The notes: a model not told the origin generated them from the sequence alone. A DNA stretch of 33,502 nucleotides from Verrucomicrobiota bacterium (GCA_003565135.1 PXDC01000065.1:1-33502), one strand, 5' to 3'; shown: positions 17,614 through 25,757, counted from the first letter of the stretch. A program made the numbers and translations.

Positions 17614-18434
17614 AAATTCGAACTCCCGTCGTTATTTTCCAGGATCAAGGACAAAGCGCGGTCGGCAAGCGCCCGGTCCCCCGCCGTCAGCAGGGCCGGG
17701 TTGCGAAGATCGTCCTTGTTGTAAACCAGCGGCCGCTTCTCCAGCGTCAGCACCTGCCCGCCCGCCGCCTCGACGATGCATTGGGCCGCCGCCACGTCCC
17801 ATTCCATGGTCGGCGCATCCCGAAGGTAAAGGTCCGCCTCCCCTTCCGCCACGAGGCAGAACTTCAAGGCGCTTCCCATGCTGCGCGCCTCCACACCGGG
17901 AAACACCTCCAGCAACCGCTTGACCTGGGGTCCGGCATGATCCCGGCTCGCCACAAACGTGAGCCCGGCGGCAGGGGTGTCTCCGGCGGGTGCCGGTCGA
18001 ACGCGTATCCGCTCGGCGGGCGCCCCGTCGATCTGCTTCCAGGCGCCCCGACCCTTTTCCGCGGAGTAGGTCCATTCCCGCGCCGGAACATGAACGACGC
18101 CGAGCACCGCCTCCCCGTCCTCGATCAGAGCGATATTTACCGTGAACTCACCCGTTTGTTTGATAAATTCCTTCGTGCCATCGAGGGGGTCGACCAGCCA
18201 GAACCGCTTCCAGCTTTTGCGTTCGCGGATCTCCTCCTCGTCGGACTCCTCGGAGAGCACCGGAATCCCGGCGTCAAGCGCACGCAGCCGCGTGCATATG
18301 TACGCGTGCGCGGCCCGGTCCGCCTGGGTCAGCGGCGAATTGTCCGCCTTCGCCTCCACTACCCCCTGGCGGCCGTAATACCTCAATATTTCGATACCGG
18401 CCTCAACCGCAATCTGTCTGATCGAATCAAGCAT
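17610..18434 (-). CDS. cysQ: 3'(2'),5'-bisphosphate nucleotidase, CysQ family
   Basis: 274 residues from the ATG at 18434, which has AGGGG about ten bases upstream. It belongs to the inositol monophosphatase superfamily. SPLTQADRAAH (33-43) is CysQ-like, SEESDEEE (61-68) provides metal-binding acids, WLVDPLDGTKEFI (79-91) carries the D-P-x-D-G-T signature, and MEWDVAAAQCIVEAAGG is the second metal motif. CysQ hydrolyses PAP, the by-product of sulfotransferases and sulfate reduction. Here it is translationally coupled to a sugar kinase (GTGA overlap) and follows a membrane-protein gene closely. It may instead act on a sugar phosphate, or support glycan sulfation; no sulfotransferase is seen in the window. 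Confidence 0.85.
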   Translation of the reverse strand: MLDSIRQIAVEAGIEILRYYGRQGVVEAKADNSPLTQADRAAHAYICTRLRALDAGIPVLSEESDEEEIRERKSWKRFWLVDPLDGTKEFIKQTGEFTVNIALIEDGEAVLGVVHVPAREWTYSAEKGRGAWKQIDGAPAERIRVRPAPAGDTPAAGLTFVASRDHAGPQVKRLLEVFPGVEARSMGSALKFCLVAEGEADLYLRDAPTMEWDVAAAQCIVEAAGGQVLTLEKRPLVYNKDDLRNPALLTAGDRALADRALSLILENNDGSSNL

Positions 18435-18445
18435 GACAATGTCCC

Positions 18446-19060
18446 CTACCATTCCTCCTCCACGGACACCGTTCTCGCGGCCGCCACCACCAGGCCCCGT
18501 TTGGTGGTGAAGGCGTAAACGATCGGCAGGACAATCAGAGCGCACAAGAGCAGCAACTGCAGGCCGATTCCGGAGAAAAAGTACCCGAACACCCCGACGA
18601 CCAATCCCATCACAATAAAAAAGACCTCGGGCGCGTTAAGAATCCGCCCGAACACCAGTCCCGCCGCAATGGCGTACAGCACCATCCACCACTCGAAGAG
18701 CACGAGGCTCAGTCCGCTCACCAGGAACACCGGCGCCAGGCAGTAAAGGTGTCGCCGCCGGTAGTAAGTGTTGAGCATGATCCCGACTGCAAAAACGCCC
18801 GCCATCCAGCCGAATTCCTCGTAGAAAGTATCCAGCTCGCGGTCGAGCTCGAAGGTGTGGTGGAACAACAGGTACGCGCCCGCCGCGCCGCGTACCAGGT
18901 CGAGCCAGTTCTGCCACGGAATGAGAATACCGGGCAGGGGAAAGCCGCCGGACTGCTGGGACTCGGTGACTCGCCGGCGAACGTGACTGGTAAAAAACAA
19001 GTACGATGGGATCCATAAACAAAGAATCGAACCCGCCAATGCCCAAATATTAAATTCCAT
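18446..19060 (-). CDS. Unknown multi-pass membrane protein, tandem paralogue 1
   Basis: A 204-residue protein with about five or six hydrophobic helices; I do not recognise the family. It shares with its upstream neighbour the conserved core WQNWLDLxRG, then a small-residue step and LLFHHTF, later RRHLxCLxPVF, GLSxxL and WWMxLYxxxAGL. The N-terminus in both is xxFxIWxLxxSxxxLWxPxYLFFxS followed by a basic/acidic cytoplasmic-type segment (SHVRRRVTES). Two histidines in HHTF and two tryptophans in WWM are candidates for functional residues. It ends 11 bases before the chosen cysQ start, so it is probably co-transcribed with the nucleotide-sugar genes. No function is assigned. Confidence 0.7.
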   Translation of the reverse strand: MEFNIWALAGSILCLWIPSYLFFTSHVRRRVTESQQSGGFPLPGILIPWQNWLDLVRGAAGAYLLFHHTFELDRELDTFYEEFGWMAGVFAVGIMLNTYYRRRHLYCLAPVFLVSGLSLVLFEWWMVLYAIAAGLVFGRILNAPEVFFIVMGLVVGVFGYFFSGIGLQLLLLCALIVLPIVYAFTTKRGLVVAAARTVSVEEEW

Positions 19061-19085
19061 ACAATAAAGCCGGCTTCCCGTTGCC

Positions 19086-19129
19086 GCTTCCGGAAAACGG
19101 AAGCATTCGGACAGCTCCCGGAGCCGGGA
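19086..19129 (-). repeat. Two small hairpins between the membrane-protein paralogues
   Basis: GCTTCCG (19086-19092) and CGGAAGC (19098-19104) form a perfect 7-bp stem with a 5-base loop. TCCCG (19116-19120) and CGGGA (19125-19129) form a second small stem. They lie in the 135-base gap upstream of paralogue 1. No T run follows on the minus strand, so processing or attenuation is more likely than classical termination. Confidence 0.3.
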
Positions 19130-19195
19130 ACGGTTGCGCCGGAAAAGGGGGGGATTATAAGCCGAAGGGAATCACTCCGTCTATGAGGAAATCCC

Positions 19196-19807
19196 CTATT
19201 CCTCATTCAGCGCCCGACGGCGCATCGCCGCCACCAGACTCTCCTGCACCGAGAGGGAAAAAACCACCGGGAGCAACATCGTCCCCGAAGCGAGCAGCCA
19301 TCCCACGTCGATTCCCCGGAACAGGTAGCCCGCAACCGCGAGGGTTCCCGCCGAAAAACAGAAAAACAGGGTCGAACTGTTGGAGATTCCCCCGAAGAAC
19401 AATCCGGCCAGCAGCCCGTATAACGCCATCCACCAGTCGACCAGCCCGAAACTCAATCCCGCGAGGTAGAAGACCGGGCACAGGCAAAACAGGTGCCGGC
19501 GAAAGTAGACCACCTGGATGGACACCCCCACCACCAGGATCGCCCCGACCAACGCCAGCATGTAGTACTGTCCGTTTTCCAGGCCCGGTCCGAAGTGGAA
19601 GGTGTGATGGAAAAGCAGCCAACTCCCGACAAAACCCCGCAGAAGATCGAGCCAATTCTGCCAGGTGGCGGCTATCCGGAGCAACGGCAGACCGTTCGAG
19701 CCCTGTGTATCGACGATGCGGTCACGAATATCGGAGGAGAAGAACAGGTACACCGGCGTCCATAACAGGATGACGGAAACCCCCAGGCACCAAATAGTAA
19801 AAGTCAC
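19196..19807 (-). CDS. Unknown multi-pass membrane protein, tandem paralogue 2
   Basis: A 203-residue membrane protein, the upstream copy of the tandem pair. It has nearly the same length, the same helix spacing and the shared motifs (WQNWLDLLRG, LLFHHTF, RRHLFCLCPVF, GLSFGLVDWWMALY). By eye it is roughly 35-40% identical to paralogue 1; I have not computed this. Its differences concentrate in the loop after LLFHHTF (FGPGLENGQYY here) and at the C-terminus (basic RRRALNEE tail). The 117-base gap upstream (19808-19924) holds no gene. The duplication probably arose in place. Function is unknown; location suggests a membrane step in envelope glycan metabolism, but it may simply be a neighbour. 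Confidence 0.7.
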   Translation of the reverse strand: MTFTIWCLGVSVILLWTPVYLFFSSDIRDRIVDTQGSNGLPLLRIAATWQNWLDLLRGFVGSWLLFHHTFHFGPGLENGQYYMLALVGAILVVGVSIQVVYFRRHLFCLCPVFYLAGLSFGLVDWWMALYGLLAGLFFGGISNSSTLFFCFSAGTLAVAGYLFRGIDVGWLLASGTMLLPVVFSLSVQESLVAAMRRRALNEE

Positions 19808-19924
19808 GACGATTTAGGTAAATCACTCAACGAAATAGAGACAAGCCCTATTTTCAACCCGGTGTAGCCCCGTTCGCACTCCATTTTTTCCCCCGGACAG
19901 TGCCGACGCCACACGGCCGCCCGC

Positions 19925-20491
19925 CTAAATCTTGATCAACCCCACAAGCATCGGGAGCACCTGGTTCCCCGTTTTGTGGAGCTTCTCGAGTTGGTCGACC
20001 TTCCGGCGCAAAAACGGCTCCTCGTCCGCGGGCACGCTACCGAGCAACGCCTTCATCGCATCCAGACGGTCCTTGCCACTGTCCAGGTGAGGCCGAATCT
20101 CTTCCTCGATGAAACCGGCCACCAAACGACGGAAACTCGGCTCGGCGATAAAATGATCCTTTCGCTCGCCCGGAACGTACTGGACCCGCACCGCCCGAAA
20201 CGCCCGCAACTGGCGCAGCCCCTGACTGGCCGACCCGAGGCTGATATCCAGCCTGCGCCGGATCTCATCCATGGACAGCGGCTCCGGAGAAATGTAGAGC
20301 AGCCCGAAGATCTCGCCCAGGGAAGGGGGCAGGCCGACCAACCGGGCGGCCCGCACAAAAACGTCAACCACCCCGCGCTCGATCTCTTCCCGGGCGGAAC
20401 GAGACGGCGCGCGTTCCGTCGGTGGGTTCGGCTCTGCGTCAGCGGTTTCGATAGACCTCAGATTGAGCGGCGGTTCCCATCGTTTCAACAA
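19925..20491 (-). CDS. GbsR/MarR-like winged-helix transcriptional regulator
   Basis: About 188 residues from a TTG at 20491 that has GGAGG nine bases upstream. The longer frame reaching 20665 would run into gpsA and encodes a low-complexity leader, so I reject it. The core is a winged helix: GLPPSLGEIFGLLYISPEPLSM, DEIRRRLDISLGSASQGLRQLRAF (recognition helix) and the wing VRVQYVPGERKDHFIAEPS. This arrangement with 'LPxSxGxIxGxLY' is typical of GbsR-like regulators, known for osmoprotectant (choline/betaine) control. The C-terminal helices would form the dimer. It follows gpsA by 44 bases. No betaine genes are nearby, so its target is unknown. Confidence 0.75.
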   Translation of the reverse strand: MLKRWEPPLNLRSIETADAEPNPPTERAPSRSAREEIERGVVDVFVRAARLVGLPPSLGEIFGLLYISPEPLSMDEIRRRLDISLGSASQGLRQLRAFRAVRVQYVPGERKDHFIAEPSFRRLVAGFIEEEIRPHLDSGKDRLDAMKALLGSVPADEEPFLRRKVDQLEKLHKTGNQVLPMLVGLIKI

Positions 20492-20535
20492 AATTTGAAG
20501 CCTCCGATGGCCCCGGTGCCCGACCAACGGCCTGT

Positions 20536-21543
20536 CTAGGCTCCACCTTCGGCCTTCAGATCCCGGTTCATCAAAGCCTCCAACGCCTCTCCGGCATCCT
20601 TGCCCCGGTAAAGAATCCCGAAAACTTCCTCCAGGATCGGTGCGTCGAGACTTCGGGAGGCGCACCAGTCGAAAAACGACGCCGTCGTCCGGTACCCCTC
20701 GACCACGGTCTTGCGGCCGCTGAGAAGGGATTCAACGCTTTTCCCCTCGCCGATCGCCTGACCGAACCCGCGATTGCGACTCCAGGCGCCGTGGCTGGTG
20801 GCCACCAGGTCTCCGAACCCGCTCAGGCCGTGAAACGTTTCCGCCTTCGCCCCCAGTGCGGTCCCGAGCCTCACCATTTCCGCCAACGCACGGGTGAGCA
20901 GGGCGGCCTTGGCATTGTCCCCCAGGGTCAATCCGTCACAACAACCCGCCGCGATGGCGTAGACATTCTTGAGGCACCCCCCGAGCTCCACGCCCAGCAC
21001 GTCGTTACTCCGGTAGACGCGAAGTTTCCGGCCATTGATTCCCGCCTGTACCGCCGACAGCCCGGAAAAGTCCGAGGGCGCGGCCAGCACCATCGCGGTG
21101 GGTTTGCCCGCGGCCACTTCGGCCGCCGCGGTCGGTCCCGTCAGGGCGGCGGTGTGAAACGCCGGCAACATGGCCCCGATCACCTGCGTCGGGGTGAGGT
21201 GGGTTTCCTGCTCCAGGCCTTTGGCCAGGCTCACGACCAACCGCAGACTGCGGGCCGCGGCCAGGTTGGCGGCCACCGCCCGGCAGGTTTCGCGCAGGGC
21301 GTGCGACGGACAGGCCAGCAAAAGGACCTCCGCCTCCATCAGGGCGGGCTTCAACTCGTGCCCGATCTGAATACTGAGCGGCAGTTCGTGCCCCGGCAGG
21401 TAGTCGCGGTTCTCCCGGTCGGACGACAGGCTCAAGGCCTGATCGAAACGGCGCGGCACCAGGGTGACGACATGGTCCAGACGGTTCAAGTGAAGCGCCA
21501 TGGCAGTTCCCCAGGCGCCGGCCCCTACGATACAGACGTTCAT
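20536..21543 (-). CDS. gpsA: Glycerol-3-phosphate dehydrogenase [NAD(P)+]
   Basis: 335 residues with the full GpsA pattern. VCIVGAGAWGTAMALHL binds NAD(P). Further marks are LACPSHALRETC, VSLAKGLEQETHLTPTQVI (catalytic Lys), the AALTGPTAAAEVA stretch, GVELGGCLKNVYAIAAGCCDGLTLGDNAKAALLTRALAEM (substrate binding, second catalytic Lys), and GLSGFGDLVATSHGAWSRNRGFG. It reduces dihydroxyacetone phosphate to glycerol-3-phosphate for phospholipid synthesis. The ATG at 21543 has no Shine-Dalgarno, and a perfect 16-base palindrome lies 20 bases upstream. The gene is probably transcribed with lysA and panB. Confidence 0.96.
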   Translation of the reverse strand: MNVCIVGAGAWGTAMALHLNRLDHVVTLVPRRFDQALSLSSDRENRDYLPGHELPLSIQIGHELKPALMEAEVLLLACPSHALRETCRAVAANLAAARSLRLVVSLAKGLEQETHLTPTQVIGAMLPAFHTAALTGPTAAAEVAAGKPTAMVLAAPSDFSGLSAVQAGINGRKLRVYRSNDVLGVELGGCLKNVYAIAAGCCDGLTLGDNAKAALLTRALAEMVRLGTALGAKAETFHGLSGFGDLVATSHGAWSRNRGFGQAIGEGKSVESLLSGRKTVVEGYRTTASFFDWCASRSLDAPILEEVFGILYRGKDAGEALEALMNRDLKAEGGA

Positions 21544-21562
21544 GCTGGATTCAGGAGTTAGA

Positions 21563-21578
21563 GGTTCGGATCCGAACC
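21563..21578. repeat. Perfect 16-base palindrome upstream of gpsA
   Basis: GGTTCGGATCCGAACC is completely self-complementary and is placed 20-35 bases before the gpsA ATG. It could be an operator for a dimeric regulator or an RNA stem in the 5' leader. Confidence 0.5.
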
Positions 21579-21584
21579 AGGCAA

Positions 21585-21610
21585 ATCAAATAATCCCGGC
21601 CCGGCGGGCC
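21585..21610 (-). terminator. Possible weak terminator after panB
   Basis: GGCCC (21598-21602) pairs with GGGCC (21606-21610) over a 3-base loop. Reading on the minus strand, a T-rich ATTATTTGATTT follows shortly after. The T run is interrupted, so termination may be partial, leaving gpsA read through. Confidence 0.3.
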
Positions 21611-21629
21611 AACCGGGACCGCTACCCCG

Positions 21630-22403
21630 TCAGGGGAAATTCCCGTTTCGCACGTCCGCGGCATAACGCTTGAAGGCGTCGCCGATGACCTTCCCGGCCT
21701 CGGCGTAGCGCCGGACGAAGGAAGGGGTTTTTCCGGCCGTCAATCCGAGCAAATCATGGGAAACGAGCACCTGGCCGTCGCAATGCGATCCCGCCCCGAT
21801 CCCGATCACCGGTATTTTCAGCGCTTCGCTGATCTCTCGGGTGCATTCCGGGTCGACCATCTCCACCACCAGGCCAAACGCTCCCGTACCTTCGACGGCC
21901 CGGGCATCGGCCAGCAACGCCTCCCGCTCCCCGGGTGTTTTGCCGAATTTCCGGTATCCGCCCAGTTGGTGTATCTGCTGCGGCAGGAGCCCCACATGTC
22001 CGAGCACCGGGATTCCCGCCGCCACGATTCGTGCGATCCGGTCGGCCATCGCCGCCCCGCCTTCGATTTTCACCGCCCCGGCGCCCCCTTCCTGCAGGCC
22101 CCGCGCACAGGCATCGAGAAGCCGTCCGACGTCCCGGTGCGCTTCGGGAAACGGAATATCCATCACCACCAGCCCATCCGGCCCGGCCCGGGCCACCGCC
22201 GCGGTGTGGTGGAGCATCATTTCCAGCGTCACCGGCACCGTCGTCTCGTAACCCAGGACGGTCGTTCCGAGGGAATCACCGACCAGGATCAGGTCCACCC
22301 CGGCCTCCGATGCCAGGCGCGCGGTCGTAAAATCATAAGCCGTCAGGGCAACGATCGGTCGTTGCCCCTTGAGCTCGCGCAGGGTTCGCGTCGTGGTCTT
22401 CAC
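21630..22403 (-). CDS. panB: 3-methyl-2-oxobutanoate hydroxymethyltransferase
   Basis: 257 residues, the usual PanB length. It transfers a hydroxymethyl group from 5,10-methylene-THF to alpha-ketoisovalerate, the first committed step of pantothenate synthesis. Motifs are ALTAYDFTTARLASEAGVDLILVGDSLG (metal and substrate site), YETTVPVTLEMMLHHT, VVMDIPF, AVKIEGG, GHVGLLPQ, VVEMVDPE with the catalytic Glu, and PVIGIGAGSHCDGQVLVSHDLLG. It begins with GTG at 22403, overlapping the lysA stop in a GTGA arrangement, so the two are translationally coupled although in different pathways. Confidence 0.96.
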   Translation of the reverse strand: MKTTTRTLRELKGQRPIVALTAYDFTTARLASEAGVDLILVGDSLGTTVLGYETTVPVTLEMMLHHTAAVARAGPDGLVVMDIPFPEAHRDVGRLLDACARGLQEGGAGAVKIEGGAAMADRIARIVAAGIPVLGHVGLLPQQIHQLGGYRKFGKTPGEREALLADARAVEGTGAFGLVVEMVDPECTREISEALKIPVIGIGAGSHCDGQVLVSHDLLGLTAGKTPSFVRRYAEAGKVIGDAFKRYAADVRNGNFP

Positions 22404-23695
22404 AGGAATTCCGGAATCCTTTCATGGGCGATTAGCTGCTCGAACGTCTCGCGCGCGGTGACCTCGGCCGCGCGATCGCCGTCGACCAGCACCTCCGCCG
22501 GCATCGGACGGGTGTTGTATCGTCCGGCCATGACGTAGCCGTAGGCTCCCGCACTGAGGACGGCCATGACGTCACCCTCCCGCGTCGCGGCGAGCCGCCG
22601 ACCCTTGGCAAAACAATCTCCCGATTCGCAGACCGGCCCCACGATGTCGGCGGTAAACGCCAACTCCCCTTCCGCCACCGGAACGATCTCATGATAAGCC
22701 TCGTACATGGCCGGGCGCAACAGGTCGTTCATGGCGGCGTCGACGATGACAAAGTTGCGGTCCCCCGAGTGCTTCACATATTCCACCCGGGTCAGGAGAA
22801 CCCCGGCGTTTCCGGCCAGAAACCGGCCCGGCTCCAGCAGGATCTCGAGATCGAGATCCCGCAGCAGTGGCGCCACGGCCCGCCCGTACCGCTCCGGTGT
22901 CAGGAGGTGTTTCCCGCCGTCCTCCCGCTCCCACCAGGCCGCCTCCCCGCTCGCCAGGGCCGACTCGTACGCGATTCCCAGGCCCCCGCCGATACTGAAA
23001 TAGCCGATCCCGTACCGCTGCTTCAACTCGGTCACCAGCGGACGCATCTTTTCGATCGCCGCCACGAAGGGCTCCGTCTTCGTGATCTGGGATCCGATGT
23101 GAATTTGCACCCCCCGGATTTCGATGTTCCGGAGCTTGGCGGCCAAGGCATAGACGTCCGGCGCCCGGTCAAACGGAACCCCGAACTTGTTCTCGCTCCT
23201 GCCGGTCGTGATTTTGGCGTGGGTGCCCGCGTCGACATCCGGATTCACCCGGACGGCCACCGGCGCTTTCACGCCGATTCCCGACGCTATGCGGTCGATT
23301 CGTTCCAGCTCGGGCTCGCTCTCGACATGGAAGCTGAAAATCCCGTTGCGAAGCGCCCGTTCAATTTCTTCGGAAGTCTTGCCCACCCCGGCAAAAACAC
23401 TTCGGTCGACACGCCCCCCCGCCTCCAGGACCCGGCGGATCTCGCCCCCGCTGACCAGGTCGAACGAGGCCCCGAGATTCGCCATGACCCGCAACACCGC
23501 GAGGTTCGAGTTGGCTTTAAGGGCGTAACAGATTCGCGTATTCAAACCCTCAAGACTTTTTTCCAGGCGCCGGTAGTTATTCCTCAAGGTCGCCGCACTG
23601 TAGACATACACGGGTGTTCCATAACGTTCGGCAATCTCATCGAGATCCACGGATTCACAGACCAACCGTTGGTCGCGGTATTTGAACTCATGCAT
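22400..23695 (-). CDS. lysA: Diaminopimelate decarboxylase
   Basis: 431 residues from the ATG at 23695 (MHEFKYRD). The frame extends to a TTG at 23734, which I reject because the typical LysA N-terminus begins at the later Met. The fold-III PLP barrel is marked by YALKANSNLAVLRVMA (Schiff-base Lys), GASFDLVSGGEIRRVL, VRVNPDVDAGTH, KFGVP, VQIHIGSQI, SIGGGLGI and EPGRFLAGNAGVLLTRV. The C-terminal beta-domain has GPVCESGDCFAKGR (catalytic Cys) and LSAGAYGYVMAGRYNTRPMPAEVLVDG. It makes L-lysine from meso-DAP, implying a DAP-type peptidoglycan and lysine pathway. Confidence 0.96.
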   Translation of the reverse strand: MHEFKYRDQRLVCESVDLDEIAERYGTPVYVYSAATLRNNYRRLEKSLEGLNTRICYALKANSNLAVLRVMANLGASFDLVSGGEIRRVLEAGGRVDRSVFAGVGKTSEEIERALRNGIFSFHVESEPELERIDRIASGIGVKAPVAVRVNPDVDAGTHAKITTGRSENKFGVPFDRAPDVYALAAKLRNIEIRGVQIHIGSQITKTEPFVAAIEKMRPLVTELKQRYGIGYFSIGGGLGIAYESALASGEAAWWEREDGGKHLLTPERYGRAVAPLLRDLDLEILLEPGRFLAGNAGVLLTRVEYVKHSGDRNFVIVDAAMNDLLRPAMYEAYHEIVPVAEGELAFTADIVGPVCESGDCFAKGRRLAATREGDVMAVLSAGAYGYVMAGRYNTRPMPAEVLVDGDRAAEVTARETFEQLIAHERIPEFL

Positions 23696-23818
23696 ACGGG
23701 GGAAGGAATAACGCGCTTTTACGTCCGAGCGCAACGGCTGAAATAAGCCGGCGGGAAAAAACCGAACATTCCGGCGACCAAAAACCTATAAAAAATTTTT
23801 CAAAATTCCGGCCCACTC

Positions 23819-23847
23819 TTGCTTTTGCCGCCCGTCCACGATAATAA
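23819..23847 (+). promoter_or_regulatory. Candidate sigma-70 promoter for the small plus-strand ORF
   Basis: TTGCTT (23819-23824) and TAATAA (23842-23847) are separated by 17 bases, in the AT-rich gap divergent from lysA. Transcription from here would start about 45 bases before the GTG at 23899. Confidence 0.35.
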
Positions 23848-23898
23848 TCCTTCACAGCGATCAAATACCGCTCCTGAACCGCTCATCCGTATCCAGCC

Positions 23899-24177
23899 GT
23901 GTCCTTTTTCTCCCGTAAATCCAAAAGCCTTTTCCGCAGCAGAAAGCTGACTTTTGGGCTCATGATGGGAAACCAGGCGACAAGCGACAACCACGTCACA
24001 ACCCCACAATTCGTCTCATTTCTCCAGCAGAGCGGCTTCCGGGAACGGATCAACCCCGATCACTACGAGCGGAAGATGCGGCGCCGGCGCCTGGTGGCCT
24101 ACGCCTTTATCATCCTGGTCGTCGTGGGCTTCAGCTGGGTCATGATCGAGAGCGCACAGGCACTCTCCCTGTTTTAG
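23899..24177 (+). CDS. Small single-pass membrane protein, unknown
   Basis: Up to 92 residues from GTG 23899; an ATG pair at 23962 would give 71. A basic N-terminal half (including KMRRRR) precedes one strongly hydrophobic helix, LVAYAFIILVVVGFSWVMI, near the C-terminus, so a positive-inside, single-pass or tail-anchored membrane protein is likely. It is the only plus-strand ORF between the left end and position 26,400 that does not lie opposite a recognisable gene, and a plausible promoter precedes it. Its stop codon overlaps the convergent NAD(P)HX-repair gene by four bases. No family is recognised and no good Shine-Dalgarno is visible, so it may not be translated. Confidence 0.45.
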   Translation: MSFFSRKSKSLFRSRKLTFGLMMGNQATSDNHVTTPQFVSFLQQSGFRERINPDHYERKMRRRRLVAYAFIILVVVGFSWVMIESAQALSLF

Positions 24178-25757
24178 CCGTCGAGCGCCGCCCCCAGGTA
24201 GGCCGCCAGCCGGCTCGCCGAAACCGGCGTCACCCCCTCCGAGCGCGCCAGGCAATCCGCTGCCGCCCCGTGCCAGCAAACCCCGCGGGCCACCGTCTCC
24301 AGGCGATCCCCGTCCTCCTGCGCCAGCAATCCGCCCAGCAATCCGCTCAACACATCACCGCTTCCGCCGCGCGCCAAAACCGGCCCCCCGGTCGTCACGT
24401 ACAACAACGCCGACCCGTCGGTCACCCGCGTGAACGGCGGCCCCTTTAACACCGCGACCGCGCCCCGCTCGCGGCAATACGCCATCAGGGCGGCCTCCAC
24501 CCCCTCCCCCGGGTCTGTGCCGGCAATCCGGGCAAACTCCCCCGCATGCGGTGTCACAACCAGGACGTTCCCGCCCGGCCGGCCAACCGCCGCCGCAACG
24601 ACCGCCGGCCGCAAGGCATCCGCGTCGAGCAGGAGCGGACACGCCACCCGCCCGGCCAGTTCCGCCGCGACCGTCCGCGCCTCGTCACCGGCGCCCATTC
24701 CCGGCCCGACGACCAAAGCCGTCGCCGCCCCGCAACGCGCCAGAAACGGCTCCACTCCCTCCCGTCCGAGACCCCCGCCTTGCTCCGATTCCGGCCAGGG
24801 GAACCACATCGCCTCCGGCACGCGTGCCGCAAACCCGGGAACCAGGGATTCCGGCACCCCCGCCGTAACCAGGCCCGCGCCGCTGCGCACGGCTGCCATC
24901 ACACTCATCAGAATCGCCCCGGGCATGGTCCGCGACCCCCCGGCCAGGAAGACGTGCCCGTAACCCTTTTTGTGTTTCAACGGATCCCGCAAGGCCGTCA
25001 ACCGACGCAGAATGGCGGGTCCGACCCCCCGGCGGCCGGCATTCGGCTCCGACCCGGAAAAAAACCCGATATCCAGGTACCGCAACCGGCCGGTCCACCG
25101 CCCCGCCCCGGGGGCGAATCCGGGGCGTTTGGCGATCCCGGGCATGTAGGTGAAATCCGCCCGGAACGGTTCCCCGGCGGCCACGTCCCCGAGCCCGCTC
25201 GGCAGGTCGATCGCCGCCCGCAACCCGATTCCGGGTCGCCGGTTCAACCATCGCAGCAGCCCCTCCAGCGGGGGGCGCAGAGGCGGCCGGAATTGCATCC
25301 CCAGAATGCCGTCCAGACCGATGTCCCACACCCGCTCACCCAGCCGCTCCTCCAGCCAGCCGTCCACGTCCCCCACGGCCGGAATCCGGGCGGCGAGAAC
25401 CCGGACCCGATCACCCCCCGTTTCCTGCAATTCCCGCCAGGCGCGCCTGACCAGCGGCCGCAACGCCCGCTCCCCCATCACCCAAACCACCTCGACGGAC
25501 AATCCCGGGTAACGCCGCTGCATTTCCCCGGCCGCGATCAGGGCATCGCCCGCGTTGTGTCCCTTGCCCGCCAGGACCAGCACCCGGCCCCCGGAATGCG
25601 GTCCGCCCGCCTCGCGCCAATCCTCCAGGATGGCGGCCCCTATCGCGCGACCGGCCCGGGACATTGCCCTCCACTCACGCTCCTCCTCGCCCCCGAGCAA
25701 GCCCGATTCCCACTCCATCGCCTCCGCGCACGACAATACCGGATAGGTCGCTTTCAT
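24174..25757 (-). CDS. nnr: Bifunctional NAD(P)HX epimerase / ADP-dependent dehydratase
   Basis: 527 residues with both NAD(P)HX repair domains. The N-terminal YjeF_N/epimerase part (about 1-230) shows the GRVLVLAGKGHNAGDALIAAGEM motif and a DGILGM loop followed by AAIDLPSGL. The C-terminal ribokinase-like dehydratase part shows KGYGHVFLAGGSRTMPGAILM, AAVRSGAGLVTAGVPES, LVVGPGMGAG, LLLDADALRP, VVTPHAGEFARI and GGPVLARGGSGDVLSGLLGGLLAQ. Together they re-form NAD(P)H from its hydrated, damaged form. The start at ATG 25757 has GGGGG close by. It is very GC-rich (long spurious antisense frames). It lies 50 bases after the YjbQ-family gene, with which it may be co-transcribed. Confidence 0.93.
   Translation of the reverse strand: MKATYPVLSCAEAMEWESGLLGGEEEREWRAMSRAGRAIGAAILEDWREAGGPHSGGRVLVLAGKGHNAGDALIAAGEMQRRYPGLSVEVVWVMGERALRPLVRRAWRELQETGGDRVRVLAARIPAVGDVDGWLEERLGERVWDIGLDGILGMQFRPPLRPPLEGLLRWLNRRPGIGLRAAIDLPSGLGDVAAGEPFRADFTYMPGIAKRPGFAPGAGRWTGRLRYLDIGFFSGSEPNAGRRGVGPAILRRLTALRDPLKHKKGYGHVFLAGGSRTMPGAILMSVMAAVRSGAGLVTAGVPESLVPGFAARVPEAMWFPWPESEQGGGLGREGVEPFLARCGAATALVVGPGMGAGDEARTVAAELAGRVACPLLLDADALRPAVVAAAVGRPGGNVLVVTPHAGEFARIAGTDPGEGVEAALMAYCRERGAVAVLKGPPFTRVTDGSALLYVTTGGPVLARGGSGDVLSGLLGGLLAQEDGDRLETVARGVCWHGAAADCLARSEGVTPVSASRLAAYLGAALDG

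Noticed and set aside
20492-20665. N-terminal extension of the GbsR-like protein
   Set aside because: It overlaps gpsA and is low-complexity; the TTG at 20491 with a well-spaced GGAGG explains the gene better.
23786-23806. A/T-rich AAAAAATTTTT tract upstream of lysA as a lysine riboswitch or promoter
   Set aside because: It is too short for a riboswitch and has no hexamer pair at proper spacing on the lysA strand.
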